Below, piece by piece: positions 49,377-58,512 of a DNA stretch of 64,000 bases. The stretch is from Intrasporangiaceae bacterium URHB0013 (GTDB lineage: Bacteria; Actinomycetota; Actinomycetes; Actinomycetales; Dermatophilaceae): the NCBI GenBank assembly GCA_000620545.1, contig JIBA01000013.1, forward strand, positions 434,001 to 498,000. The letters are read 5' to 3'. Position 1 is the first letter of the stretch; every line of letters begins with the position of its first letter. Below the pieces are notes generated by a model. It worked only from the letters and a program-made list of their open reading frames with translations. It had not been told where the DNA came from and made no database searches. Position numbers and translations under genes: made by a program.

Positions 49377-50210
49377 ATGATGGATGCCGTGAGCACGCCC
49401 ACCGAGGCCACCCGCCGTGCCGCACTCCCGGGCGAGACCGTCACGGCGAACCGCACGTGGTGGGACGGCGAGGCGTCGTCGTACTACGTCGAGCACGGGT
49501 CCTTCCTCGGCGACACGGACTTCGTGTGGGGCCCCGAGCGTCTGCGCGAGGAGGATGCCCACGTCCTCGGCGACCCTGCCGGACAGCGCGTCCTCGAGAT
49601 CGGCGCCGGTTCCGGCCAGTGCTCGCGCTGGCTGGCCACCCACGGCGCCACCGTCGTGGCCACCGACCTGTCCGCCGGCATGGTCGCGACGGGGGTGGCC
49701 GTCAACGCCGCCCTCGGCGGAACCCCGGGCGACGCCGTCCGCGTGCCGTTCGCGCAGTGCGACGGACGCGCCCTGCCGTTCGCCGACGCGTCCTTCGACA
49801 CGGTCTTCACGGCATACGGCGTCGTGCCCTTCGTCGCCGACTCCGACGTCGTCATGGCGGAGGCCGCGCGGGTGCTGCGGCCCGGGGGCCGGTTCGTCTT
49901 CTCGACGACCCACCCGGTGCGGTGGTCGTTTCCCGACGACCCCGGGGCCGGTGGACTGGTCGCGCGCCACTCCTACTTCGACCGGACGCCCTACGTCGAG
50001 CAGGACGACGAGGGGCGGGCCACCTACGTCGAGCACCACCGGACGCTCGGCGACCGGGTGCGCGAGATCGCCGCAGCCGGTCTCGTCCTCGTCGACCTCG
50101 TCGAGCCCGAGTGGCCCGAGGGCCACGACGAGCCCTGGGGCGGCTGGTCGCCGCTGCGGGGACGCGTCATCCCGGGGACGGCGATCTTCGTCTGCTCCAA
50201 GCCTGCCTGA
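49377..50210 (+). CDS. Class I SAM-dependent methyltransferase
   Basis: 277 residues from ATG 49377 (ATG 49380 and GTG 49389 are alternatives). Motif I VLEIGAGSGQCSRWLA near residue 74, the acidic motif II ATDLSAGMV, RALPFADASFDTVF and LRPGGRFVFSTTHPVRWSF place it with UbiE/Methyltransf_11-type small-molecule methyltransferases. The substrate is unknown. It is divergent from rpsA, and the two promoters overlap in about 160 bp. It ends at a very strong hairpin. Confidence 0.88.
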   Translation: MMDAVSTPTEATRRAALPGETVTANRTWWDGEASSYYVEHGSFLGDTDFVWGPERLREEDAHVLGDPAGQRVLEIGAGSGQCSRWLATHGATVVATDLSAGMVATGVAVNAALGGTPGDAVRVPFAQCDGRALPFADASFDTVFTAYGVVPFVADSDVVMAEAARVLRPGGRFVFSTTHPVRWSFPDDPGAGGLVARHSYFDRTPYVEQDDEGRATYVEHHRTLGDRVREIAAAGLVLVDLVEPEWPEGHDEPWGGWSPLRGRVIPGTAIFVCSKPA

Positions 50211-50232
50211 GGCAGCGATCCGCGTCGCCATG

Positions 50233-50279
50233 CGACGACGGCGGCCACGGACCCTCTGGTTCCGTGGCCGCCGTCGTCG
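50233..50279. terminator. Bidirectional terminator with 19-bp stem
   Basis: Perfect 19-bp stem (50233-50251 with 50261-50279), loop of 9 nt, between the convergent methyltransferase and heptad-repeat protein genes. It is the longest hairpin seen in the window. Confidence 0.88.
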
Positions 50280-50285
50280 GTGACG

Positions 50286-53015
50286 TCAGAGGAAGCGTCG
50301 CCTCAGCACGACGGACCCCCCGGCCAGGGCGAACACACCCGCTGCGGCGGCTGCCCGGCCGACGTTGGCCGAACCCTCGCCGTCGACGCCAGCGAGCTCG
50401 TAGGAGTATGCCGTCGCGCCGGTCGCGCCCTTCGGTGCGCCGTAGGCCATCCCCTCGGACTTGGCCCGCTGTGCGCCGACCTCGATGAGGGCGTACTTCT
50501 CGCCGTAGTCCGCGGCCGTGGCCTTGCCCGCCGCGACCAGCTTCTGAGTTCCCTCGTCGGACAGCCGCTGCGCGCCGTCCTTGAGCTCGGGAGCCCCTGC
50601 TGCCGCGTCCGTGAGGCCGGCTGCCAGCTGGCTCGTGCCGTCAGCCGCGTCGGCGAGCCCCTCGGAGAGCCGGCCTGCCCCGTCCTCGAGCCCACCGGCG
50701 CCGTCGTCGAGCTGACCGGCACCGGACGCGAGCTGGCCGACGCCGTCGTCGAGCTGCCCCGCACCGTCTGCGAGGTCGCTCGAACCCGTCGCGAGCTTCG
50801 AGGCGCCGGCCCCGAGCTCCTTGGCTCCGGTCGCCACCTGCGACGTCCCACCGTGGACCGCGTCCGCTCCGACCGTGAGCTGGTCGATGGCGTCGAGCAG
50901 GTCGAGGCCGCCGAGGCCGAGAAGGTCCACGCCGTACTGGAGGTCGTTGGTGCCACCTCGCAGCGTCTTGTCCTTCGCCGTGTCGTTCGGGCCGCCGATG
51001 CCGCCCTGGACCTTGGTGACGACGCCGTCGACCAACGTGGACACGCCGGCGTCGACGAGGTCGACACCCTCGAGCAGACCGGGCACGGCCGGGTCGCAGA
51101 GTGAGAGCGCCGTGTTGCTCAGACCGCACTCGACCTTCGCCAGCCCGAAGGCGGCATCGCTCAGCTTGCCCTTGAGCTGGAGCAACCCGCCGGACACCTG
51201 TCCCAGACCGCCGGAGACCTGCCCGAGGCCCCCGGACACCTGGGCGAGACCGCCGGAGACCTGACCCAGGCCGGTCGACACCTCGCCGAGTCCGTCGGAG
51301 GCAGCACCCGTCTTCGTGCGCAGGTCAGCGAGGCCCGCCTCCACCTGCGTCAGGATGCCCTTGCACACGACCCCGCAGTCGGAGCCCTTGGCCATGGCCA
51401 CGCCGCCGTCGAGCTGCGCGATGCCACCACCGCCAGCGACGGCATCCTTCAGTCCCGACCGGACCTGGTCGACGCCGCCCTTGGAGGCGTCCACCCCGCC
51501 CTTGGACGTCTCCACGCCTGCCCTGGACTGGTCGACGCCTCCCTTGGACTGGTCGACACCCGCCTTGAGCTGGTCGAGGCTTCCGCCCTTCTCGGTGGCG
51601 GCCGCGAGGCCGGCCCGGACCTGGTCGACACCGTCGATGAGGGTGCCGGAGCGGCCCTTGTCCCCGAGGCCTGCGCGCAGCTTGGCGAGGCCGGCATGGA
51701 GCGGCTTCGCCTGTGCCGGGACGCCGCCGACGCCGTCGTAGAGCTGGGTCAGGCCGGCATCGACCTGGTCCAGGCCGTCGGCCACCTGGGCGAGGCCGTC
51801 GAGCAGCTCGGGCGCGTTGTCGCCCACGAGATGAAGACCAGCGGCGACCAGCGCGGCACCGCCCTCCACCTGCGTCGCACCTCCGCCCAGCTTCTCCGCA
51901 CCGGCATCGAGCTGGCCGGCGCCGTCCGCGACCTGAGTGGCGCCATCGGCCACCTTGGACGAGCCCGCCTTCGCCTCGCCCGCACCGGACCGCAGCTTCG
52001 AGGTGCCGTCCTTGAGCTGGCCGGCGCCGGTCGCGAGGTCGCGCGAGCCGGGCAGGGCCTGGGCCCCGAGACCTGCGTCGAGCTTCTTGGCGCCGTCCCG
52101 CAGCTGGATGAGGCCGGCGAGCAGGGTGCCGGCGCCGTCTCGCAGCTTGAGCAGGTTCGCATCGATCTCGGTGGCGCCGGCGGTCAGGGTCGCCCCGGTC
52201 GTGGCGCCGCCCTTGTAGCTCTCGGCCCCGCCCTTGAAGGAGGGGCTCTCGAGCGGGCTCACCGGGAGCGCCGAGACGGACGCCTTGGGAAGAGTGCCGT
52301 CGACGATGTCCGCCGCGTAGCCGAAGGTCGCGGTCGGCGTGCCGATGGGGCCGAACAGGGTCATGGTGAAGGTCAGCTTCGTGCCTCCGCGACCATCGCC
52401 GGCGAGGTTGGCCTCCGGCGAGCTGACGTTCGTGAAGGTGCCGGGCAGCGTCGTGGTGAGCGAGCCGACCATCGGGATGACGACATCCTTGGTGGCGGAC
52501 GCGCTGTGGCCCGTGCCGTCGTCGAACGTGACGACCTGCGAGGTCCCCGTCACGTTCTTGACGGTGTAGCGCACCTCGAGCCGCCCGCTGCGACCGAGCA
52601 GGTCGCCCGGCTCGACGGGTCGACCGTCCAGGGCATACGTCGCCTGCACCTCGAGCGGGAGCTTCTTCGTGAAGTCGCTGACGGTGCGGAGCCGCTGCTC
52701 ACCGTCCACGTCGAAGCTGCCGACCATGACACCGTCTCGCACCTCGAAGCCGCCGAAGCCGTCGAGGTTGCGCAATCCTTCGGCCTCGACCGGGTTCCGG
52801 AGGTCGACGGTGCCCCGGCCCTGCATGGCGACCTGCTCGTAGACGCGGGCGACGTCGACCTTGCCCGTCGCATCGAGGTAGGCCTGCACGGTCTCGGTGT
52901 TGGACACCTGCACGGACCCGTCGCCGGCGGCCGCGGCCGGCGAGGCCGCGAGCAGGAGGAGGGTGGGCATCGCGGCCAGTCCCGCGACGATGGTGGCGAG
53001 GGTTCGCTTGCTCAC
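50286..53015 (-). CDS. Large secreted heptad-repeat (xxxLxxG) surface protein, YhgE-like
   Basis: 909 residues. A Sec signal peptide (MSKRTLATIVAGLAAMP to SPAAAAG) leads a beta-rich domain to about residue 250, followed by some 500 residues of Leu/Gly heptads such as LxxGAxQLxxGA and QVSGGL, the type of repeat found in YhgE/Pip and actinobacterial ESX-like surface proteins. It ends in a hydrophobic helix (AAAAGVFALAGGSVVL) and RRRFL, so it should be anchored in the membrane with the repeats outside. No LPxTG motif is present. GTG 53015 overlaps the upstream membrane gene by 4 nt. Function unknown; transport or host/phage surface interactions are possibilities. Confidence 0.85.
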   Translation of the reverse strand: MSKRTLATIVAGLAAMPTLLLLAASPAAAAGDGSVQVSNTETVQAYLDATGKVDVARVYEQVAMQGRGTVDLRNPVEAEGLRNLDGFGGFEVRDGVMVGSFDVDGEQRLRTVSDFTKKLPLEVQATYALDGRPVEPGDLLGRSGRLEVRYTVKNVTGTSQVVTFDDGTGHSASATKDVVIPMVGSLTTTLPGTFTNVSSPEANLAGDGRGGTKLTFTMTLFGPIGTPTATFGYAADIVDGTLPKASVSALPVSPLESPSFKGGAESYKGGATTGATLTAGATEIDANLLKLRDGAGTLLAGLIQLRDGAKKLDAGLGAQALPGSRDLATGAGQLKDGTSKLRSGAGEAKAGSSKVADGATQVADGAGQLDAGAEKLGGGATQVEGGAALVAAGLHLVGDNAPELLDGLAQVADGLDQVDAGLTQLYDGVGGVPAQAKPLHAGLAKLRAGLGDKGRSGTLIDGVDQVRAGLAAATEKGGSLDQLKAGVDQSKGGVDQSRAGVETSKGGVDASKGGVDQVRSGLKDAVAGGGGIAQLDGGVAMAKGSDCGVVCKGILTQVEAGLADLRTKTGAASDGLGEVSTGLGQVSGGLAQVSGGLGQVSGGLGQVSGGLLQLKGKLSDAAFGLAKVECGLSNTALSLCDPAVPGLLEGVDLVDAGVSTLVDGVVTKVQGGIGGPNDTAKDKTLRGGTNDLQYGVDLLGLGGLDLLDAIDQLTVGADAVHGGTSQVATGAKELGAGASKLATGSSDLADGAGQLDDGVGQLASGAGQLDDGAGGLEDGAGRLSEGLADAADGTSQLAAGLTDAAAGAPELKDGAQRLSDEGTQKLVAAGKATAADYGEKYALIEVGAQRAKSEGMAYGAPKGATGATAYSYELAGVDGEGSANVGRAAAAAGVFALAGGSVVLRRRFL
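51177..51291. repeat. 21-bp internal repeat array
   Basis: Five or so 21-bp units coding for G-Q-V-S-G-G-L heptads lie in the repeat-protein gene; the copies differ at third positions. A second run of similar units coding for GGVDQSK-like heptads lies near 51440-51560. Confidence 0.75.
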
Positions 53016-53611
53016 TGTGCTGCCTCCGTGACGAGCTCATCGATGGTCGTGACGGTGGACGAGTCCTGCGAGGACTCCTCTGCCGGCTCTGCGGACCGGC
53101 GCCGTCGATCGGGTCGCCGCGGCGAAACAGCCTGGGGCGCAAGAAGGGTCGTGGCGAGATAGCCGAGACCGACGGCCAGGAGCACCGTCGTGGCCGCCGC
53201 CGGCGACTCGTCGAGGAACTGCGAGGGGGCGTTGGTGTAGACCGACTCGTAGGCCCCCACGATCGAGGCGGCACCGAGGAGACCGCTCCAGAGCGGCAGT
53301 CGGCCACGGCTCACGGCCGCGACGACGGCGACGAGGGCGACGACGACGAACGCGGCGACGGCGCGACCAGCGGACGAGTCCGGCAGCACGGCGGCACGCA
53401 GTGCGAAGCCGAGCCAGGCGACGAGGAAGCCGGCGAGGAACCCCGCCACCTTGCCCCACGCGGGGCGGTGCGGGACGAGCCCGAGAACACCGCCGAGAGC
53501 CGCGCCCAGGAGGGCAACGTGCTCGAGGTCCAGGCCGAGCACGTTGCTCAGCGCGATGATGACCGCCGCGAAGACGGCGAGACACAGACCCGTGACCAGG
53601 CTTCTGACCAT
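53012..53611 (-). CDS. Integral membrane protein of unknown function
   Basis: 199 residues from ATG 53611 (GTG 53617 is also possible); GAGGTG is 5 nt upstream. Five to six hydrophobic helices occupy residues 3-165, followed by a basic patch ([11 protein letters not shown]) and an acidic Ser/Thr-rich cytoplasmic tail. Not recognised by motif. The GTGA overlap with the heptad-repeat gene means the two are co-expressed and probably form one complex. Confidence 0.75.
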   Translation of the reverse strand: MVRSLVTGLCLAVFAAVIIALSNVLGLDLEHVALLGAALGGVLGLVPHRPAWGKVAGFLAGFLVAWLGFALRAAVLPDSSAGRAVAAFVVVALVAVVAAVSRGRLPLWSGLLGAASIVGAYESVYTNAPSQFLDESPAAATTVLLAVGLGYLATTLLAPQAVSPRRPDRRRRSAEPAEESSQDSSTVTTIDELVTEAAQ

Positions 53612-53629
53612 GTCCACCTCACAGTAAAA

Positions 53630-53653
53630 GCACCCGTCTCCGATGACGGGTGC
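53630..53653 (-). terminator. Terminator or attenuator between polA and the membrane-protein operon
   Basis: 9-bp perfect stem (53630-53638 with 53645-53653) followed on the minus strand by TTTTACTG, a classical intrinsic terminator. It is 148 nt after the polA stop and only 19 nt before the next start. A possible -10 (CATACT, 53666-53671) upstream of it would make it part of the 5' leader, so it could act as an attenuator. Confidence 0.75.
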
Positions 53654-53800
53654 AAGTTACCGGTCAGTATGCACGGTGCGACCAGGCCGCGGTGGCTCAA
53701 GTGATGGACACACCAGCCCGTTGTCAGAATGTGACCGAACAGGACAAAGCGGCGCCCGGTGTGACGGCGGCCGCCGCGTGTCCTGATCGACCCAGCCCAC

Positions 53801-56476
53801 TCAGTGCGCGGCCTCGTGCCAGGAGCTGCCGACACCGACGTTGATGTCGAGAGGGACGTCCATCGGCGCCGCGTTGCCCATCTCGTCGCGCACGAGCTTC
53901 TCGACGTCTTCGCGCTCCCCCTCGGCCACCTCGAGGACGAGCTCGTCGTGCACCTGGAGCAGGATCCGCGACGCGGCGCCCGCCGCCGTCAGCGCTCGGT
54001 CCACCCCGATCATCGCGACCTTCATGATGTCGGCGGCCGAGCCCTGGATCGGGGCGTTGAGCGCCATGCGCTCGGCCATCTCACGACGCTGTCGGTTGTC
54101 GGAGGTGAGGTCGGGCAGGTAGCGCCGGCGGCCGAACATCGTCGCGGTGTACCCGGTGCCACGCGCCTCCGCCACGACGTCCTTGAGGTAGGCGCTGACG
54201 CCCCCGAACCTCTCGAAGTAGCCGTCCATGAGGCCCCGGGCCTCCTCGGTGCTGATGGTCAGCTGCTTCGAGAGCCCGAAGGCGGACAGGCCGTAGGCGA
54301 GCCCGTAGGACATCGCCTTGACCTTCGAGCGCATGGCCGCCGTGACGTCTTCGGGCTCGACCCCGAACACCTTGGACCCGACGAACTTGTGGAGGTCCTC
54401 ACCGGTGCGGAACGCCTCGATGAGGCCCTCGTCTCCCGAGAGGTGCGCCATGACCCGCATCTCGATCTGGGAGTAGTCGGCCGACATGAGGGCCTCGTAG
54501 CCGTCGCCGACGACGAAGAGCCCACGGATGCGGCGTCCTTCCTCCGTGCGGATCGGGACGTTCTGCAGGTTCGGCTCGGTGGAGCTGAGCCGGCCCGTCG
54601 CGGCGATCGTCTGGAGGTAGGTGGTGTGGATGCGGCCGTCGTCGGCCACCGACTTCTGCAGGCCCTCGACGGTGACCCGCAGACGGGCGGCGTCACGGTG
54701 GCGCAGGAGTGCCTCGAGGAACGGGTGCTCGGTCTTGGCGTAGAGGTCGTTGAGCGCGTCGGCGTCGGTGGTCCACCCGGTCTTCGTCTTCTTCGTCTTC
54801 GGCATGCCGAGAGCGCCGAAGAGCACTTCCTGGAGCTGCTTGGGCGATCCGAGGTTGATCTTCTCGCCGCCGATGGCGTCCCACGCATCCTCCTGCGCCT
54901 GCGCGACCGTGGCGGCGAAGTCGCCCTCGAGCGAGTCGAGGCCCGGCACGTCGACGGCGATGCCGGTGCGTTCCATGCGGGCGAGCACCCCGACGAGCGG
55001 GATCTCGACCTCGGCGAGGAGCTGCTCGCCGCCGGTGGCCGCGACCTGCCCGTCGAGCGCGCCGGCGAGGTCGCGCACAGCGGTCGCGCGCACCATCTCC
55101 TTCTGGGCCGCCTGCTCGTCGGCGTCGCCGCCGAAGTCGAGCATGCCTTGGCCGTCGGTGGGCGCAGCGCCGCTCAGCTCGCGGTGCAGGTTGCGCAGCA
55201 CGAGGTCGTCGAGGTGGTAGGTGCGCTGGTCGGGCTTGACCAAGTAGGCCGCGAGCTGGGTGTCGCTCGTCAGCCCGGCGAGCGACCAGCCACGGGCGGC
55301 GAGCGCCTCGATCGGGCCCTTGGCGTCGTGCATGGCCTTCGGGCGCCCGGAGTCCTCGAGCCAGGCCCCGAGCGCGGCCTCGCCCTCGGGCGTCAGGGTC
55401 TGGAGGTCGATCCACGCCGCGCTGCCGTCGGGCGCCGACACGGCCACGCCGGTCGCGTCCCCCGTGCCGCGGGCCCAGGTGCCGGCGACGGACAGGCCGG
55501 AGCGCTCGCCGGACGACAGGTGCTCGGCCACCCAGGCCGGCACGATCTCGGGCACGAGGACCTCACCGTCGACGTCGAACCCCTCCTCGGCCTCCGGAGC
55601 CGCGGCCTCGACGGTGGCGAAGAGCCGGTCGCGCAGCACGCGGAACTCGAGCCCGTCGAAAACCGTGTGCACCTCCTCACGGCTCCACTGCGTGCGCTGG
55701 AGGTCCTCGACCTCGACCCCGACGGGGCTGTCCTTGACGAGCTGGTTGAGGCGCCGGTTGCGCAACACCTGGTCGAGGTGGTCGCGCAGCGACTGCCCCG
55801 CCTTGCCCGGGATCTTGTCGATGCTCGCGACGATGCCGTCGAGGTTGCCGTACTGGGTGATCCACTTCGCCGCGGTCTTGGGTCCGACGCCGGGCACGCC
55901 AGGAAGGTTGTCGGAGGACTCACCGACCATGGCCGCGAGGTCGCTGTAGCGAGCCGGCGGGACGCCGTACTTCTGCTCGACCTCGGTCGGGCCCATGCGC
56001 CACACCTCGGAGACCCCGCGCACCGGGTAGAGGATCGTGACGCGGTCGGAGACGAGCTGGAAGGTGTCCCGGTCGCCCGAGCAGATGAGGACGTCGACGC
56101 CCTTCTCCTCCGCCTGCGTGGCGATCGTCGCGATGATGTCGTCGGCCTCGTAGCCGTCCAGCTCGACGTACGGGATGCGCAGGGCGTCGAGGATCTCCTT
56201 GACGAGCGGGATCTGGCCCTGGAACTCGTCGGGCGTGCGGGCCCGTCCCGCCTTGTAGTCCGCGTACTCCTCGGTGCGGAACGACTGGCGCGCCTTGTCG
56301 AACGCCACCACGACGTGCGTCGGCTCCTCGTCGCGCAACATGTTGATGAGCATCGAGGTGAAGCCGTAGACGGCGTTGGTGTGCTGCCCCGTGCTGGTCG
56401 AGAAGTTCTCGGCAGGGAGTGCGAAGAACGCACGGTAGGCCAGCGAGTGCCCGTCGAGGAGGAGAAGTCGGCTCAC
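53801..56476 (-). CDS. polA: DNA polymerase I
   Basis: 891 residues from GTG 56476. The N-terminal 5'-3' exonuclease has LLLDGHSLAYRAFFAL, ELDGYEADDIIAT and GDRDTFQL. The central 3'-5' exonuclease-like domain lacks the acidic DxE motif (VAVSAPDGSAAWIDL there), as in other actinobacterial Pol I. Polymerase motifs A (SADYSQIEMRV), B (RSKVKAMSYGLAYGLSAFG) and C (LQVHDELVLEV) are intact. Works in gap filling after excision repair and in Okazaki fragment processing. Leaderless, with a damage-type promoter. Confidence 0.98.
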   Translation of the reverse strand: MSRLLLLDGHSLAYRAFFALPAENFSTSTGQHTNAVYGFTSMLINMLRDEEPTHVVVAFDKARQSFRTEEYADYKAGRARTPDEFQGQIPLVKEILDALRIPYVELDGYEADDIIATIATQAEEKGVDVLICSGDRDTFQLVSDRVTILYPVRGVSEVWRMGPTEVEQKYGVPPARYSDLAAMVGESSDNLPGVPGVGPKTAAKWITQYGNLDGIVASIDKIPGKAGQSLRDHLDQVLRNRRLNQLVKDSPVGVEVEDLQRTQWSREEVHTVFDGLEFRVLRDRLFATVEAAAPEAEEGFDVDGEVLVPEIVPAWVAEHLSSGERSGLSVAGTWARGTGDATGVAVSAPDGSAAWIDLQTLTPEGEAALGAWLEDSGRPKAMHDAKGPIEALAARGWSLAGLTSDTQLAAYLVKPDQRTYHLDDLVLRNLHRELSGAAPTDGQGMLDFGGDADEQAAQKEMVRATAVRDLAGALDGQVAATGGEQLLAEVEIPLVGVLARMERTGIAVDVPGLDSLEGDFAATVAQAQEDAWDAIGGEKINLGSPKQLQEVLFGALGMPKTKKTKTGWTTDADALNDLYAKTEHPFLEALLRHRDAARLRVTVEGLQKSVADDGRIHTTYLQTIAATGRLSSTEPNLQNVPIRTEEGRRIRGLFVVGDGYEALMSADYSQIEMRVMAHLSGDEGLIEAFRTGEDLHKFVGSKVFGVEPEDVTAAMRSKVKAMSYGLAYGLSAFGLSKQLTISTEEARGLMDGYFERFGGVSAYLKDVVAEARGTGYTATMFGRRRYLPDLTSDNRQRREMAERMALNAPIQGSAADIMKVAMIGVDRALTAAGAASRILLQVHDELVLEVAEGEREDVEKLVRDEMGNAAPMDVPLDINVGVGSSWHEAAH

Positions 56477-56482
56477 ACGGCA

Positions 56483-56504
56483 ACCCTAGTGGCGCCCACC
56501 GACA
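56483..56504 (-). promoter_or_regulatory. PafBC/RecA-NDp-type DNA-damage promoter of polA
   Basis: Minus-strand TGTCGGTG (56497-56504), 8 nt, TAGGGT (56483-56488), then 6 nt to GTG 56476. Full match to the core of the RecA-NDp consensus including the preferred TAGGGT. Confidence 0.82.
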
Positions 56505-56566
56505 CGTGAGCGCACGCCAGCCTGGCCACCAGGGGCGGCGGAGGGCGGGAGGGCGGGAGGGCGGCA

Positions 56567-56572
56567 TACGAT
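56567..56572 (+). promoter_or_regulatory. Leaderless -10 element of the thioesterase gene
   Basis: TACGAT, then 7 nt, then ATG 56580; no Shine-Dalgarno. It overlaps a GGCATAC heptamer (56563-56569). Confidence 0.6.
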
Positions 56573-56579
56573 CGCCGGC

Positions 56580-57017
56580 ATGACTGACTCTTCGACGCAG
56601 GCGGCCGGCCAGACCCTCGACGACATGCGGTCGATGGCGGAGGGCACGCTCCTGGAGCGGATGCACATCGAGCTGACCGAGGTCTCCCCCGAGCGACTCG
56701 TCGCGACGATGCCCGTGGCCGGCAACACCCAGCCCTACGGCCTGCTCCACGGCGGCGCGAGCGTCGTGCTCGCCGAGACCCTGGGCTCGATCGGCGGCCA
56801 GCTCCACGCCGGTCCCGGGCGCGTGGCCGTCGGCCTGGACATCAACGCCACGCACCACCGCGCCGCTCGCTCCGGCGTCGTGACCGGGACGGCGACGCTG
56901 CTGAGTGCCGGCCGCACGCTCGTCAGCTACGAGGTCGTCGTCACCGACGAGGACGGAAGGCGCGTCTGCACCTCGCGGATCACCTGCCTGCTGCGCGACG
57001 CCGCCCCGGGCGCCTGA
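56580..57017 (+). CDS. PaaI-type hotdog-fold thioesterase
   Basis: 145 residues with the hotdog thioesterase pattern: NTQPYGLLHGGASVVLAETLGS (catalytic-region Gly/His/Glu, residues 49-70), GLDINATHHRAARSG and a C-terminal beta-sheet. Hydrolyses acyl- or aryl-CoA thioesters, for example hydroxyphenylacetyl-CoA or DHNA-CoA. It is divergent from polA, a neighbourhood also seen in other actinobacteria. Confidence 0.88.
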   Translation: MTDSSTQAAGQTLDDMRSMAEGTLLERMHIELTEVSPERLVATMPVAGNTQPYGLLHGGASVVLAETLGSIGGQLHAGPGRVAVGLDINATHHRAARSGVVTGTATLLSAGRTLVSYEVVVTDEDGRRVCTSRITCLLRDAAPGA

Positions 57018-57030
57018 GACGAGCCTCGGC

Positions 57031-57615
57031 TCAGCCGGCGATCTTCGGGTCCTGGCGCGGCGCCCGGGCACGGACATCACGACGTCGTTGCAGCAGGTCG
57101 AGCGAAACCCGTTGGGGCCGTGGCTCCCCCGCGAGCTTGCGCTGCAGCGTCGCGGCCGACGCGACGCGCCGCACCGTCTCGGGTGCGAACCCGAGGCGAG
57201 CGAAGAAGCGGTTGGCGTCCCGGTCTCCTGCGGGAACCGAGCTCGCGAGGTGTTCGCAGCCCTGACGGTCGGCGTAGCGCCCGGCCGCCGTGAGCAACGC
57301 GCGCCCGATGCCCTGACGCCGGAAGTCGGGGTGCACGAACAGCATGTCGATCGACACGCACGGCGAGTCGACGAGGAGGCTCCGCGTCGAGTCGGCGAGC
57401 ACGACGTAACCGGCGGGGCGTCCGTCGGTGAACGCGACGAAGGCGCAGATACCGTTGCGCTGCAAGGCATTTCGCAAGGTGCCATCCAGTGCCAGTCGCT
57501 GGGCTGCCTCCGGGGTGGTGCCTCCCTCGATCCGGTGCGTGATCCACAGCTCGATGAACTGCGAGTGCAGGCTCTCATCGACCCGCTGCACCGAGACCAC
57601 TGCTCGACCCATCAT
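57031..57615 (-). CDS. GNAT-family N-acetyltransferase
   Basis: 194 residues from ATG 57615 (57612 and GTG 57600 are possible). The acetyl-CoA-binding motif A is LFVHPDFRRQGIGRALLTAA near residues 92-111, and motif B follows with ANRFFARLGFAPET. The C-terminus is basic (RRRDVRARAPRQ). Substrate unknown. It is convergent with the thioesterase gene (13-bp gap). Confidence 0.88.
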   Translation of the reverse strand: MMGRAVVSVQRVDESLHSQFIELWITHRIEGGTTPEAAQRLALDGTLRNALQRNGICAFVAFTDGRPAGYVVLADSTRSLLVDSPCVSIDMLFVHPDFRRQGIGRALLTAAGRYADRQGCEHLASSVPAGDRDANRFFARLGFAPETVRRVASAATLQRKLAGEPRPQRVSLDLLQRRRDVRARAPRQDPKIAG

Positions 57616-57701
57616 CCCTCCCGTTCCTGCCCCGAAGTCACCCGGGGAACACTACGACCAAAGGAGCCGCTGCGGAAGGGGAACGCACAGGCGCCACGAC
57701 G

Positions 57702-57744
57702 CCGAAGGGGGCGTCACGACCGTCGTCGTTAACGCCCCCTTCGG
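57702..57744 (-). terminator. Terminator of the liv operon
   Basis: 13-bp perfect stem (57702-57714 with 57732-57744) whose 17-nt loop can itself form a small ACGAC/GTCGT helix; 40 nt beyond the livF stop. Confidence 0.82.
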
Positions 57745-57783
57745 ATTGGGTATGCCATGTGGATCCTCGACCGTGGACCTGAC

Positions 57784-58512
57784 CTAGACGTCGCCGCCGA
57801 GGTAGGCCGCCTTGACGGACGGGTCGTTCGCGAGCTCCTTGCCCGTGCCCTCACGGACGATCTCGCCCGTCTCGAGGATGTACGCGCGGTGCGACCGCTT
57901 GAGCGCCTGGGCGGCGTTCTGCTCGACGAGCAGCACCGTGGTGCCCTGGCTGTTGATCTCCGTCACGATGTCGAAGATCTGCTGGATCAGCTTGGGCGCG
58001 AGCCCCATGGACGGCTCGTCGAGCAGCAGCAGCTTGGGCTTGGCCATGAGCGCGCGACCCATCGCCAGCATCTGCTGCTCGCCGCCGGACATCGACCCTG
58101 CCGCCTGGTTGCTGCGCTCCTTGAGCCGGGGGAAGAGCTCGAAGACGCGCGCGAGGTCGTCCTTGACGGCCTTGCTCTTGCGGTCAGGGCGGGCATAGGT
58201 GCCCATCTCGAGGTTCTCCATGACGGTCATGCCGACGAAGCAGCCACGTCCTTCGGGCGACTGCGAGATGCCGAGCACCGGCCGCTCGTGCGACGGGAGG
58301 TGGGTGATGTCCTGCCCGTCGAAGACCACCGTGCCGGCCCGGACCGGGCGCAGGCCCGAGACCGTCTTCATCGTCGTCGTCTTCCCCGCGCCGTTGGCGC
58401 CGATGAGGGTGACGATCTCGCCCTCCTCGACGGTGAAGCTGATGTCGCGGATGGCCTCGATGCGACCGTAGTTGACGCACAGGCCGTTGACCTTAAGAAG
58501 CATCTTCCTCAT
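57784..58512 (-). CDS. livF: Branched-chain amino acid ABC importer ATPase LivF
   Basis: 242 residues from ATG 58512 (ATG 58503 also possible). Walker A LIGANGAGKTTTMK, signature MSGGEQQMLAMGRAL, Walker B LLLLDEPSMGLAP; typical LivF size. It overlaps the end of livG by about 20 nt. Confidence 0.94.
   Translation of the reverse strand: MRKMLLKVNGLCVNYGRIEAIRDISFTVEEGEIVTLIGANGAGKTTTMKTVSGLRPVRAGTVVFDGQDITHLPSHERPVLGISQSPEGRGCFVGMTVMENLEMGTYARPDRKSKAVKDDLARVFELFPRLKERSNQAAGSMSGGEQQMLAMGRALMAKPKLLLLDEPSMGLAPKLIQQIFDIVTEINSQGTTVLLVEQNAAQALKRSHRAYILETGEIVREGTGKELANDPSVKAAYLGGDV

Noticed and set aside
53804-56509. A 901-codon plus-strand open frame antisense to polA
   Set aside because: Same reason; all polymerase and exonuclease motifs are on the minus strand.
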